64,000 bases of DNA from contig JADJTP010000001.1 of NCBI GenBank assembly GCA_016711095.1, forward strand, positions 310,001 to 374,000, read 5' to 3'. This document shows positions 1 through 7,824 of the stretch, piece by piece (within the stretch, counting starts at the first letter, position 1; each line of letters opens with the position of its first letter). The notes under the pieces were generated by a model, which was not told where the DNA came from, did not search any database, and was given only the letters and a program-made list of their open reading frames with translations. Both the position numbers and the translations under genes were made by a program. The stretch comes from Actinomycetales bacterium (GTDB lineage: Bacteria; Actinomycetota; Actinomycetes; Actinomycetales; Dermatophilaceae).

Positions 1-2484
1 TCGCGGATGGTCGACGCCCAGGAGACGCGGCGCATCCTCGACCGGCTCTACGGCTATGAAGTGTCGCCGGTGCTCTGGCGCAAAGTACGCCAGGGGCTGT
101 CCGCCGGGCGCGTCCAGTCCGTCGCCACCCGGATGGTGGTCGAGCGTGAGCGGGAGCGGATGGCCTTCGTCGCCGCCTCGTATTGGGACGTCGAGGCCGA
201 GGTCACGCCCACGTCGGCGCGCGAGCCCTTCGTGGCTCGGCTCACCGCCGTCGACGGCGCACGCGTGGCCACGGGCCGGGACTTCGGCGACGACGGCCGT
301 CTCAAGGGGTCGGCCGTCCCACTCGACCAGGCCCGGGCGGAAGGGATCGCCCAGGGGTTGCGCGCGGCGAGCGTCAGCGTCATCGGCGTTGCCGAAAAGC
401 CCTACACCAGAAGGCCGGCGGCCCCGTTCACGACCTCCACGCTGCAGCAGGAGGCCTCTCGCAAGCTGCGGATGTCGAGCAAGCACGCGATGCGCGTGGC
501 TCAACGGCTCTATGAGAACGGCTACATCACGTATATGCGGACCGACTCGGTGACGCTGTCCGCGTCGGCGATATCGGCGGCCCGCACTCAGGCCCGGGAC
601 CTCTACGGCGCCGATTACGTCCCGCGCAGCCCGCGGTCGTACACGGCGAAAGTGAAGAACGCTCAGGAGGCCCACGAGGCGATCCGGCCTGCGGGCGACC
701 GGTTCCGGACGCCGGCGCAGGTGGCCGGAGAGCTCCGTGGCGAGGACTTCGCGCTCTATGAACTCATCTGGAAGCGCACCGTCGCCTCGCAGATGGCGGA
801 CGCGAGCGGGTCAACCGCCACCGTCAAGCTCGGCGCCCGGCTCGATGCTCTGAGCAGCACTCAGACCGGCACTCAAACCGGCGCTGAAACCGGCAGTCAG
901 ACCGGCACCGAGCTCGCAACGTCCGGCTCGACAGCGGTGGAGCTCTCGGCAAGCGGCACGGTCATCACCTTCCGCGGCTTCCTCGCGGCATACGAGGAAG
1001 GGATCGACGAGGAGCGCCTGGCCCGCAGCCGCGACGACGAGGCCGAGCGGCGCTTGCCGAAGCTCTCCGTCGGGGTGTCCGTCGATGTCTTGCGCGCCGA
1101 CGCCGATGGCCATGAGACGAACCCGCCGCCTCGATTCACCGAAGCGACGCTCGTGAAAGCCATGGAAGAGAAGGGAATCGGGCGGCCTAGCACGTATGCC
1201 GCCACGGTTGGGACCATCCAGGACCGCGGCTATGTGCGCACTCGAGGCTCGGCGCTCATCCCGACGTGGCTTGCGTTCGCGGTGACCCGGTTGCTCGAGG
1301 AGCATTTCAGCGCCCTCGTCGACTACGACTTCACGGCCTCGATGGAGGAGGATCTAGACCGGATCGCCAGCGGCGACGAGCATCGCGTCGCGTGGCTCGA
1401 GCGGTTCTACTTCGGCGCCGAGGGCGCCTCCGCGCAGGGCCTCAAGGCCCTCGTCGAGAACCTCGGAGAGATCGACGCCCGTGAGATCTCGACCATCCCT
1501 CTCGGCGAGGGCATGGTCGTGCGGGTCGGGCGCTACGGCCCCTACGTCGAGGAAGTCCTCGAGGCTGGGAACGTCGCGGGTGGCGCGGCAGGGGGTGAGG
1601 GAACCGGCGGCTCGGACCTCGTGGCCCAGCCGCGCCGGGCGACGATCCCCGACGACATCGCACCCGACGAAATGACGCCGGCAAGGGCGCGCGAGTTGCT
1701 GGATGCCTCTGCCGACGACGGCCGAGTCCTCGGCCGTGACCCGGTCACCGGTCACGAGATCGTCGCGAAGGCCGGCCGCTACGGGCCCTACGTCACCGAG
1801 ATCCTGCCTGAGGCGGCGGCGGAGGATGGGACGAAACCCGCCGCCACGGGGACCAAATCCGCCAAGGGGACCGCCAAGTCGGCGCGGCTGGGTAAGCCTC
1901 GGACCGCCTCGTTGTTCACCGGCATGGACCTCGCCACCATCGACTTGGAGATGGCGCTGCGCCTGCTGTCGCTGCCCCGACTAGTGGGGCACGACGGCGA
2001 CGGCGTCGAGATCACGGCCCAGAACGGCCGATACGGGCCCTATCTCAAGCGGGGCACCGACTCTCGATCGCTTGCGACCGAGCAGCAGCTCTTCGACGTC
2101 ACCCTGGAAGAGGCGCTCGCCATCTACGCCCAGCCGAAGACCAGAGGCGCTCGCGCGGCGGCCGCACCGTTGCGCGAGTTGGGCCCCGACCCGGTATCGG
2201 GCAAGCCGGTCGTCCTCAAGGATGGTCGGTTCGGTCCCTACGTCACGGACGGGGAGACCAACGCGACCCTGCGCAAGGGCGACGAGCCGGCGACGCTCGC
2301 GCCCGAACGGGCCTTCGAGCTCATCGCCGAGAAGCGTGCGCGAGGCCCCGTCACTCGCAAGAGGGCTGCTCCAGCGCGCAAGTCGACGGCCAGGGCAACG
2401 ACAGCCAGGGCAACGACGGCCAAGGCAACGACGGCCAAGGCAACGACGGCCAAGAAGGCGGCAACTCGAAGCCCGCGGGGCTGA
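1..2484 (+). CDS. topA: DNA topoisomerase I (5' end outside window)
   Basis: Type IA topoisomerase that relaxes negative supercoils by a transient 5'-phosphotyrosyl break. The frame is open from base 1 and the first visible residues (QETRRILDRLYGYEVSP...LSAGRVQSVA) match the interior of the TopA core, so roughly the first 130-150 codons lie off the left edge. The catalytic Tyr is codon 532-534, in YITYMRTDS. GRPSTYA follows around residue 395. The C-terminal half has four Topo_C repeats built on G-R-[YF]-G-P-Y, as in actinobacterial enzymes without zinc fingers. It ends in an Ala/Thr/Lys tail encoded by 15-bp tandem repeats (about 2390-2455). A Thr/Gly/Gln/Glu low-complexity insert at about 860-915 also looks like repeat expansion. 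It is upstream of tmk and holB, a common actinobacterial arrangement. Confidence 0.97.
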   Translation, partial: SRMVDAQETRRILDRLYGYEVSPVLWRKVRQGLSAGRVQSVATRMVVERERERMAFVAASYWDVEAEVTPTSAREPFVARLTAVDGARVATGRDFGDDGRLKGSAVPLDQARAEGIAQGLRAASVSVIGVAEKPYTRRPAAPFTTSTLQQEASRKLRMSSKHAMRVAQRLYENGYITYMRTDSVTLSASAISAARTQARDLYGADYVPRSPRSYTAKVKNAQEAHEAIRPAGDRFRTPAQVAGELRGEDFALYELIWKRTVASQMADASGSTATVKLGARLDALSSTQTGTQTGAETGSQTGTELATSGSTAVELSASGTVITFRGFLAAYEEGIDEERLARSRDDEAERRLPKLSVGVSVDVLRADADGHETNPPPRFTEATLVKAMEEKGIGRPSTYAATVGTIQDRGYVRTRGSALIPTWLAFAVTRLLEEHFSALVDYDFTASMEEDLDRIASGDEHRVAWLERFYFGAEGASAQGLKALVENLGEIDAREISTIPLGEGMVVRVGRYGPYVEEVLEAGNVAGGAAGGEGTGGSDLVAQPRRATIPDDIAPDEMTPARARELLDASADDGRVLGRDPVTGHEIVAKAGRYGPYVTEILPEAAAEDGTKPAATGTKSAKGTAKSARLGKPRTASLFTGMDLATIDLEMALRLLSLPRLVGHDGDGVEITAQNGRYGPYLKRGTDSRSLATEQQLFDVTLEEALAIYAQPKTRGARAAAAPLRELGPDPVSGKPVVLKDGRFGPYVTDGETNATLRKGDEPATLAPERAFELIAEKRARGPVTRKRAAPARKSTARATTARATTAKATTAKATTAKKAATRSPRG

Positions 2485-2540
2485 TCATCACGGCGGGCAT
2501 GCCGATTGGACGATCGCGCTGCCCGCTGGGTGACCCGCGG

Positions 2541-2546
2541 TAAAGT
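2541..2546 (+). promoter_or_regulatory. -10 hexamer TAAAGT upstream of the DUF6508 gene
   Basis: TAAAGT fits the actinobacterial TANNNT -10 element. Seven nt downstream an ATG (2554) opens a 38-codon frame that ends at 2669, inside the DUF6508 gene. The downstream gene has its own GAGGAG ribosome site before ATG 2640, so the short frame may be a leaderless upstream ORF or chance. Confidence 0.4.
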
Positions 2547-2639
2547 CCGCACGATGCTGGCCCGCGAGCTGGGCGCGCGGCGGCATACGAGTTCACGGCA
2601 ACCCCGCCCGACGGGCTGTGTCCGCAGTGAGGAGCATCG

Positions 2640-3131
2640 ATGGTTGGCGATCCGTGTCCGCAGGACTTGACCGATCTCGATCCGCTGACCCCCGATCAGG
2701 TCGCCGAGGCCGGTCAGATCCATGCCCGGCTGCGCGCCCACCGTGGCGATTGGGGCCGTTGGGAGGGGGGCAAAGTCGGGCCCGACGGGACGATGCAGGC
2801 CCCGTATGCCGTCCTCGCCGCCGATGCTCAGGCGGCGTACGAGTGGCTCACCGGATCAGGCGTGCTGCCGGACTTCGACTGGGTGCGTTGGGACGCCAAG
2901 CGAGATCTCGTCCGGGGGGATGTGTCCCGGCTGTCCCCGCTGCTCGCGCGGGCCGTATTGACCTCGCTCGTGCGTCAGGAACGGTTCTCCGACGGGGCGC
3001 TGCTCGGGGTGTTCCGGCACGGGATCATGACTGTCCTGATCGGGGTCCTCGGCACGCCACCGCCCGCGCCGGTCGAGGCCGCTGCGGCGGCCACGAACCA
3101 TTCGTCGATCGCCGTCGAGCCCGTCCGGTGA
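2640..3131 (+). CDS. DUF6508-like protein
   Basis: 163-residue soluble protein of unknown function. The stretch LLARAVLTSLVRQERFSDGALLGVFRHG, followed by a short hydrophobic helix, resembles the conserved region of DUF6508 proteins (RQERF..G); this assignment is from memory. Start ATG 2640 is preceded by GAGGAG at a normal distance. The gene stands alone between topA and a signalling operon, and the product has no signal peptide or membrane segment. The last 20 residues are Ala/Pro-rich and probably disordered. Confidence 0.6.
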   Translation: MVGDPCPQDLTDLDPLTPDQVAEAGQIHARLRAHRGDWGRWEGGKVGPDGTMQAPYAVLAADAQAAYEWLTGSGVLPDFDWVRWDAKRDLVRGDVSRLSPLLARAVLTSLVRQERFSDGALLGVFRHGIMTVLIGVLGTPPPAPVEAAAAATNHSSIAVEPVR

Positions 3132-3278
3132 CTGCGGCCGGCTAGCGCCGTCCTTCGTGGCGGCGGCGCCCTCGGGCTGGGCAGGTACTACGACCAAAGC
3201 CCGATGGCGGTTGCCCGCGCCGCAGCCGGAAGGTTGGCCATCGGCAACCGCCGGTCCGCATCTCGAAAGGACCCCACC

Positions 3279-3725
3279 ATGAGGCGCCTGATTCTGGGGC
3301 TCGCCGCCACCGCAGCCGTGGTCCCCGCCACCCTAGGTCTGCTCGGCAACGACTCGTTCTCGCAAACCCTGCCCACCCCCGTCCCGGTCTCCGTGCAACT
3401 GGCTCGCAGTTCGAGTTCGCCCACCAGCAGCTCGTCGAGCACGACCCCAGAGCCCGGGGACGACAATGGGGGGGAGCGAACAACCGGCGCCCGCGAGCCC
3501 GGGGACGACAAGGGCGGGGATCGCCCGAGGTCCTCATCTGCTGCCTCGAGTTCATCGTCCGACGCCTCTGACGACTCCGACGGCCGGTCCGGCTCCGGCA
3601 GGGCGGGGTCCAGCGGTTCGGGGTCCAGCGGTTCGGGATCATCCGGTGGCGGCGCGGACGATGATGGACCCGACCACGACGCCGCCGACGACCACGGATC
3701 CGGCGGACACGGCTCCGACGACTGA
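3279..3725 (+). CDS. Small secreted Ser/Gly/Asp-rich protein
   Basis: 148-residue protein with an N-terminal signal-like segment (MRRLILGLAATAAVVPATLGLL). The rest is almost entirely Ser, Gly, Asp, Thr and Pro, with a repeated E-P-G-D-D-N/K-G-G module and GSSGSGS runs. This looks like an extracytoplasmic disordered protein. ATG 3279 is chosen because GAAAGG lies just upstream; the frame is open further 5' to 3204. Its stop is 2 bp before the sensor-kinase start, so it is probably co-transcribed and may be a cell-surface partner of that kinase. That link is inference only. Confidence 0.65.
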   Translation: MRRLILGLAATAAVVPATLGLLGNDSFSQTLPTPVPVSVQLARSSSSPTSSSSSTTPEPGDDNGGERTTGAREPGDDKGGDRPRSSSAASSSSSDASDDSDGRSGSGRAGSSGSGSSGSGSSGGGADDDGPDHDAADDHGSGGHGSDD

Positions 3726-3727
3726 GG

Positions 3728-5167
3728 ATGACGACCCTGACTGACCGTCCGACCGAGCAGGCCGGCGCCGACGACTCCTCGGCGCCGGTCGCCCCGGCGT
3801 GGGTCACCCTGGCCGACGGCGCGGTGGTCGTCCCGGTGACCGCCCTGCCGGGGCCGGGCCGCACGCTGGCCAAGCTCGTCGCGGCGGCGGCCGTCGTGTT
3901 GACCCTCGTGCTGATCGGCGCCTCGTTCGCGGCGAGCCGGCTCGCCGAGCGCGAGGCCGTCAACGACGCCGCTCACACCGCCAACGTCCTGGCCGAGGCG
4001 GCCGTCCAGCCGGCACTCACCGATGCACTCGTGGCCGGGGACCCGGTGGCGTATGCCGCCTTCGACCGAGTCGTCCGCGAAAGCGTCCTGCCGAACGGGA
4101 TCGTCCGGGTCAAGCTCTGGACCGGCGACGGACTGGTGGTCTATGCCGACGAGCAGCGCCTCGTCGGGCAGCGTTTCACGCTGGACCCCGAGCAGCTGCA
4201 GGCCCTCGACAATCCACAGACCCAGGCCGAGGTGTCCGACCTCGACCGCAGCGAGAACGAATTCGAGCGTTACGGCGGCAAGCTGCTGGAGGTCTACCGG
4301 CCCGTCTGGACACCGAGTGGGCAAACCCTGTTGTTCGAGGTCTACGGCGCCTATGCGCCCGTGCGCGAACGCACCGAGGATTTGTGGCGGGGCTTCGCGG
4401 GACTCGTGGCCAGCAGCCTGCTGCTGTTGCTCGTGCTCATGACCCCGATCTTGTGGACCGTGCTCGACCGACTTCGCCACGCCCACGAGCTGCGCGAACG
4501 GCTGCTGCGTCGCTCGGTCGACGCCTCCGACGAGGAACGGCGCAGGATCGCGGCGACGTTGCACGACGGCCCGGTCCAGGAGCTCGTCGCGAGCTCGCTG
4601 GCGGTGACGGGCGCCGCCGAGCAGGCCGCTGCGGCGGGCCAGGGCGAGCTGGCTGATGACATCCGGGAGGCGGGGGCCACCGTGCGCGGCAGCGTGGCGA
4701 GCCTGCGCACGCTACTGGTCGATCTTTACCCCGATCGACTGGCCGACGCTGGGTTGACAGCCGCGGTCACGGATCTCACCGGCTCGCTCGTCTCCCGCGG
4801 GACGACCGTCGAAGTCGATCTCGACCCCCGCACCGTCGCCCGTCTCGACGAGGAACACGCCCGGCTCGTCTACCGGGTCACCCAGGAGTGCCTGCGCAAC
4901 GTCGCGAAACACGCCGGAGCGTTCCGGGTCTCGGTGACCCTGCGCCCCGCCGCGCACGCCCCGCGGCATACCGAGTTGGTCGTGCAGGACGACGGCATCG
5001 GCTTCCACGTGGCCGAAAGCCGAGCTCGCCACGGGCATTTCGGTCTGCGCGTGCTCACCGACCTGGCCGAAGGCGCCGGGGCCGTCCTGCAGGTGGCCTC
5101 CGCGCCCGGACAGGGCACCCGCTGGCGGCTTGTCATGCCGCCCGCCCCCACGACAGGACGATCGTGA
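3728..5167 (+). CDS. Two-component sensor histidine kinase (NarL/LuxR-partner type)
   Basis: 479-residue membrane kinase. A cytoplasmic Pro/Ala-rich start is followed by a transmembrane segment (about 46-68), an extracytoplasmic sensor region (about 70-215), a second transmembrane segment (about 222-242), a HisKA_3 dimerisation domain with the phospho-acceptor in ATLHDGPVQ (His279), and a HATPase_c domain (ECLRNVAKHA N-box; DDGIGF and GHFGLRVL G-boxes). It should phosphorylate the response regulator encoded by the next gene, whose GTG start overlaps this stop codon. The input domain is not a family I recognise. Confidence 0.92.
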   Translation: MTTLTDRPTEQAGADDSSAPVAPAWVTLADGAVVVPVTALPGPGRTLAKLVAAAAVVLTLVLIGASFAASRLAEREAVNDAAHTANVLAEAAVQPALTDALVAGDPVAYAAFDRVVRESVLPNGIVRVKLWTGDGLVVYADEQRLVGQRFTLDPEQLQALDNPQTQAEVSDLDRSENEFERYGGKLLEVYRPVWTPSGQTLLFEVYGAYAPVRERTEDLWRGFAGLVASSLLLLLVLMTPILWTVLDRLRHAHELRERLLRRSVDASDEERRRIAATLHDGPVQELVASSLAVTGAAEQAAAAGQGELADDIREAGATVRGSVASLRTLLVDLYPDRLADAGLTAAVTDLTGSLVSRGTTVEVDLDPRTVARLDEEHARLVYRVTQECLRNVAKHAGAFRVSVTLRPAAHAPRHTELVVQDDGIGFHVAESRARHGHFGLRVLTDLAEGAGAVLQVASAPGQGTRWRLVMPPAPTTGRS

Positions 5168-5841
5168 CCGGCACCGACACGACCGCGCCCCCGGAACCCG
5201 CGGCGCATGAACACCCACGACCCATCCGCGTCGTGCTCGTCGACGATCACCGACTGGTGCGGGCCGGCTTGCGCGGCATCATCGACGCCGCCGCCGACCT
5301 CCTCGTCGTCGGTGAGGCCGGCGACGGGCTCGAGGCCGTCGCGATCGTCGCCCGACACAGCCCGGACGTCGTCCTCATGGATCTGTCGATGCCGCGGGTC
5401 GACGGAGTCCAGGGCATCCACCTGTTGCGCAAGGCCGGCCACTGTGCACCGGTGGTTGTGCTCACCTCGTTCGTCGAGCGCGACCGAGTCACCGCGGCGA
5501 TCTCGGCCGGCGCTGTCGGCTACCTGCTCAAGGACAGCGACCCCCGAGACGTCCTTGAAGCGATCAGGTCGGCTGCTGCCGGGCACGCGCCCATCGACGC
5601 CCGGGTGGCGCGGGCCCTGCTGCCGTCCTCCGCGGCCCCCGATCCGGCCGCCAGCCTCAGTGCCCGCGAACGCGAGGTCCTGGACCTCGTCTCGCACGGC
5701 TTGGCCAACAAGCAGATCGCCCGCCAACTCGGCATCAGCGAACGGACCGTCAAGGCACACCTGAGCAGCGTCTTCCGGCACATCGGCGTTGCCGACCGGA
5801 CGAGCGCGGCTCTTTGGGCGCGAGACCACCGGATCGGCTGA
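5164..5841 (+). CDS. Two-component response regulator, NarL/FixJ (LuxR HTH) family
   Basis: 225-residue regulator. The receiver domain (about 22-140) shows the acidic pair in VLVDDHRLVR, the phospho-acceptor Asp73 in VVLMDLSMPRVDG, and the Lys in GYLLKDS. The C-terminal LuxR-type helix-turn-helix (LSAREREVLDLVSHGLANKQIARQLGISERTVKAHL) binds DNA. GTG 5164 overlaps the kinase stop (GTGA), giving translational coupling. Its target is unknown; an inverted repeat lies 50 bp after its stop. Confidence 0.93.
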   Translation: MTGTDTTAPPEPAAHEHPRPIRVVLVDDHRLVRAGLRGIIDAAADLLVVGEAGDGLEAVAIVARHSPDVVLMDLSMPRVDGVQGIHLLRKAGHCAPVVVLTSFVERDRVTAAISAGAVGYLLKDSDPRDVLEAIRSAAAGHAPIDARVARALLPSSAAPDPAASLSAREREVLDLVSHGLANKQIARQLGISERTVKAHLSSVFRHIGVADRTSAALWARDHRIG

Positions 5842-5890
5842 CCGACGACTGCCGGACAGCCCAGGCCCGCACCGCTCGCCGGCGATCTGC

Positions 5891-5927
5891 CCCGACAGAC
5901 GGCTTACGAGGTATGCGGTCTGTCGGG
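5891..5927. terminator. 10-bp inverted repeat between response regulator and tmk
   Basis: The arms CCCGACAGAC (5891-5900) and GTCTGTCGGG (5918-5927) are perfect complements around a 17-nt loop. There is no T-tract. It may be a terminator for the two-component operon or a protein-binding site just upstream of the tmk promoter (-10 at 5937). Confidence 0.5.
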
Positions 5928-5936
5928 ACGCTGGCC

Positions 5937-5942
5937 TAGGCT
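5937..5942 (+). promoter_or_regulatory. -10 hexamer TAGGCT of the tmk-holB promoter
   Basis: TAGGCT is followed by exactly 6 nt and a GTG at 5949, the leaderless geometry seen repeatedly in this window. Transcription would start at or next to that GTG. Confidence 0.55.
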
Positions 5943-5948
5943 GCGATG

Positions 5949-6002
5949 GTGACCGAGCCAACCGCCGCCGCGAGCCAGCGGCCATTGACCTCGCGGCCGT
6001 GA
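5949..6002 (+). CDS. Putative leaderless leader ORF coupled to tmk
   Basis: A 17-codon frame starting at GTG 5949 (or ATG 5946). Its TGA (6000-6002) overlaps the tmk start codon GTG 5999 (GTGA). No Shine-Dalgarno sequence is visible before tmk, whereas this mini-ORF sits at the correct leaderless distance from a -10 box. Translation of tmk could therefore depend on termination-reinitiation after this peptide. Composition is uninformative at this length. Confidence 0.4.
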   Translation: MTEPTAAASQRPLTSRP

Positions 6003-6619
6003 CCTCGCGCCGCGGGTTGTTCGTCGCCGTCGAGGGGGGCGACGGGGCGGGCAAGTCGACCCAGGTGGCTTTGCTCGACGCTGCGCTGCGTGCGGCGGGC
6101 CATGAAGTCGTTGTCACCCGACAGCCCGGCGGCACCGCGCTGGGAGCCGCGATCCGCGGTCTCGTCCTGCACGGCGACCACGTGAGCCCCCGCGCCGAGG
6201 CCCTTCTCTATGCCGCCGACAAGGCTCATCACGTCGATGAGCTGATCCGCCCCGCCCTGGAGCGCGGCTCCGACGTGCTCACCGATCGCTATACCGACAG
6301 CTCGATCGCCTATCAGGGCGCCGGCCGGGACCTCGGCCCGCATGAGATCCACCGGCTGCTCGACTGGGCGGTCGATGGCCTCTTCCCCGACCTGACGATC
6401 GTCCTCGACGTGCCGGCGGAGGTCGGGCGCTCGCGCCGCGGCGCCGTCCACGACCGGATCGAGCGCGAGGCCGATGACTTCCACGAGCGGGTCCGGCGGC
6501 ACTTCCTCGACCTGGCTGCTGCGGCACCCGAGCGCTATCTCGTCCTCGACGGCACCGGCGACCCGCAGGTGCTGCACGCCCAGGTGATCGCCCGGCTGCG
6601 CGAGCGGGGGGTGCTCTAG
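5999..6619 (+). CDS. tmk: Thymidylate kinase (dTMP kinase)
   Basis: 206-residue cytoplasmic kinase converting dTMP to dTDP with ATP. Near the N-terminus is the P-loop VAVEGGDGAGKST. DRYTDSSIAYQGAGRDLG around residue 100 is the DR[YF]-x2-S-x-AYQG signature, with a LID region after it. Start GTG 5999 gives a normal family length; no in-frame upstream start fits better. holB begins on the next base after its stop, so the two form one transcript. Confidence 0.96.
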   Translation: MTSRRGLFVAVEGGDGAGKSTQVALLDAALRAAGHEVVVTRQPGGTALGAAIRGLVLHGDHVSPRAEALLYAADKAHHVDELIRPALERGSDVLTDRYTDSSIAYQGAGRDLGPHEIHRLLDWAVDGLFPDLTIVLDVPAEVGRSRRGAVHDRIEREADDFHERVRRHFLDLAAAAPERYLVLDGTGDPQVLHAQVIARLRERGVL

Positions 6620-7771
6620 GTGAGCGTGTGGGACCAGGTCGTCGGACAGTCACAGACTGTGCGCACCCTCAGCCACGCCGTTGCAGAGCCGGCGGCGATG
6701 ACGCATGCGTGGTTGGTCACCGGCCCACCCGGCTCGGGTCGCTCGACCGCCGCCCGGGCGTTCGCGGCAGCGCTGCAATGCCCCGCCGCCGGGTGCGGCA
6801 CCTGCAGAGAGTGCCGCACCGCGCTGGAGGGCACCCACGCCGACGTGCGCATCGTCTCCACGGAGGGCCTATCGATCAAGGTCGAAGACACTCGAGCGCT
6901 GGTGCACGAGGCGGGGCTGCGGCCGTCGGTCGGGGGCTGGCGGGTCATCATCGTGGAGGATGCCGACCGGCTCACCGAGCGAGCCGCCGACGCCCTGCTC
7001 AAGGCTCTCGAGGAGCCGACCCCGCGCACGGTGTGGATCCTGTGCGCCCCCTCGCTCGAGGATGTCATCGTGACAATCCGCTCGCGGTGCCGCCACGTGC
7101 GTCTGCGGACTCCGCCGGTGGCTGCGGTCGCCGACCTGCTTACCCGGCGCGACGGCATACCGGCTGCCATGGCCCTGTATGCCGCCCGCGCGGCGCAATG
7201 TCACGTCGGCATGGCCCGGCGCCTGGCCCGCGACGAAGGAGCCCGCAATCGCCGGCATGAGGTCATTTCATTGGCACTGAAGATCCGGGGTGTCGGCGAT
7301 GCCGTCGGGGCCGCCGCCGATCTCGCGAGTATCGCGGAGGCTGAGGCCGGCTCGTCGGCCGGCATCCGCGATGCCGCCGAACGCGCCCGGCTGCTGGAGA
7401 CCCTCGGCGCAGATCCCGACGCGCGCACCCAGCCGCCCCACGTGCGGGCTCAGCTCGCGGCATTGGAGCGGGAGCAGAAGGCTCGGGCGACCCGCTTCGG
7501 CCGCGACGTCGTCGACCGAGCCCTCGTCGACCTGATGTCGGTCTACCGCGACGCGCTCGTGCTCAGCGCCGGCGCCAGGGTCGAGCTGGTCAACGCCGAG
7601 AGCATCGAGCTGGTCCGCGGGCTGGCGGCGGCGATGACGCCCGAGGGTCTACTCGGCTGTATCGACGCGATCGGACAGGCGCGTGAGCGGATCAACCTCA
7701 ACGTCGCGCCCTTGCTTGCCTTGGAGGCGATGGCCGTTGCACTGCAAGTACCTACCGGCCAGGCGAGGTAG
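6620..7771 (+). CDS. holB: DNA polymerase III subunit delta'
   Basis: 383-residue clamp-loader AAA+ subunit. Walker A GPPGSGRST (about residue 38), a four-Cys zinc module (C-x8-C-x2-C-type, CPAAGCGTCREC), an IIVEDADRLTERAADALLKALEEP Walker B/sensor region, and a SRCRH segment mark the delta'/DnaX family. It loads the beta clamp together with DnaX and delta. GTG 6620 directly abuts the tmk stop. Confidence 0.93.
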   Translation: MSVWDQVVGQSQTVRTLSHAVAEPAAMTHAWLVTGPPGSGRSTAARAFAAALQCPAAGCGTCRECRTALEGTHADVRIVSTEGLSIKVEDTRALVHEAGLRPSVGGWRVIIVEDADRLTERAADALLKALEEPTPRTVWILCAPSLEDVIVTIRSRCRHVRLRTPPVAAVADLLTRRDGIPAAMALYAARAAQCHVGMARRLARDEGARNRRHEVISLALKIRGVGDAVGAAADLASIAEAEAGSSAGIRDAAERARLLETLGADPDARTQPPHVRAQLAALEREQKARATRFGRDVVDRALVDLMSVYRDALVLSAGARVELVNAESIELVRGLAAAMTPEGLLGCIDAIGQARERINLNVAPLLALEAMAVALQVPTGQAR

Positions 7772-7824
7772 CCTCAGGGCACAGCAGCAGACGTCGGTGT
7801 CGACCGAGGAGCGTGTCAGTAGTC

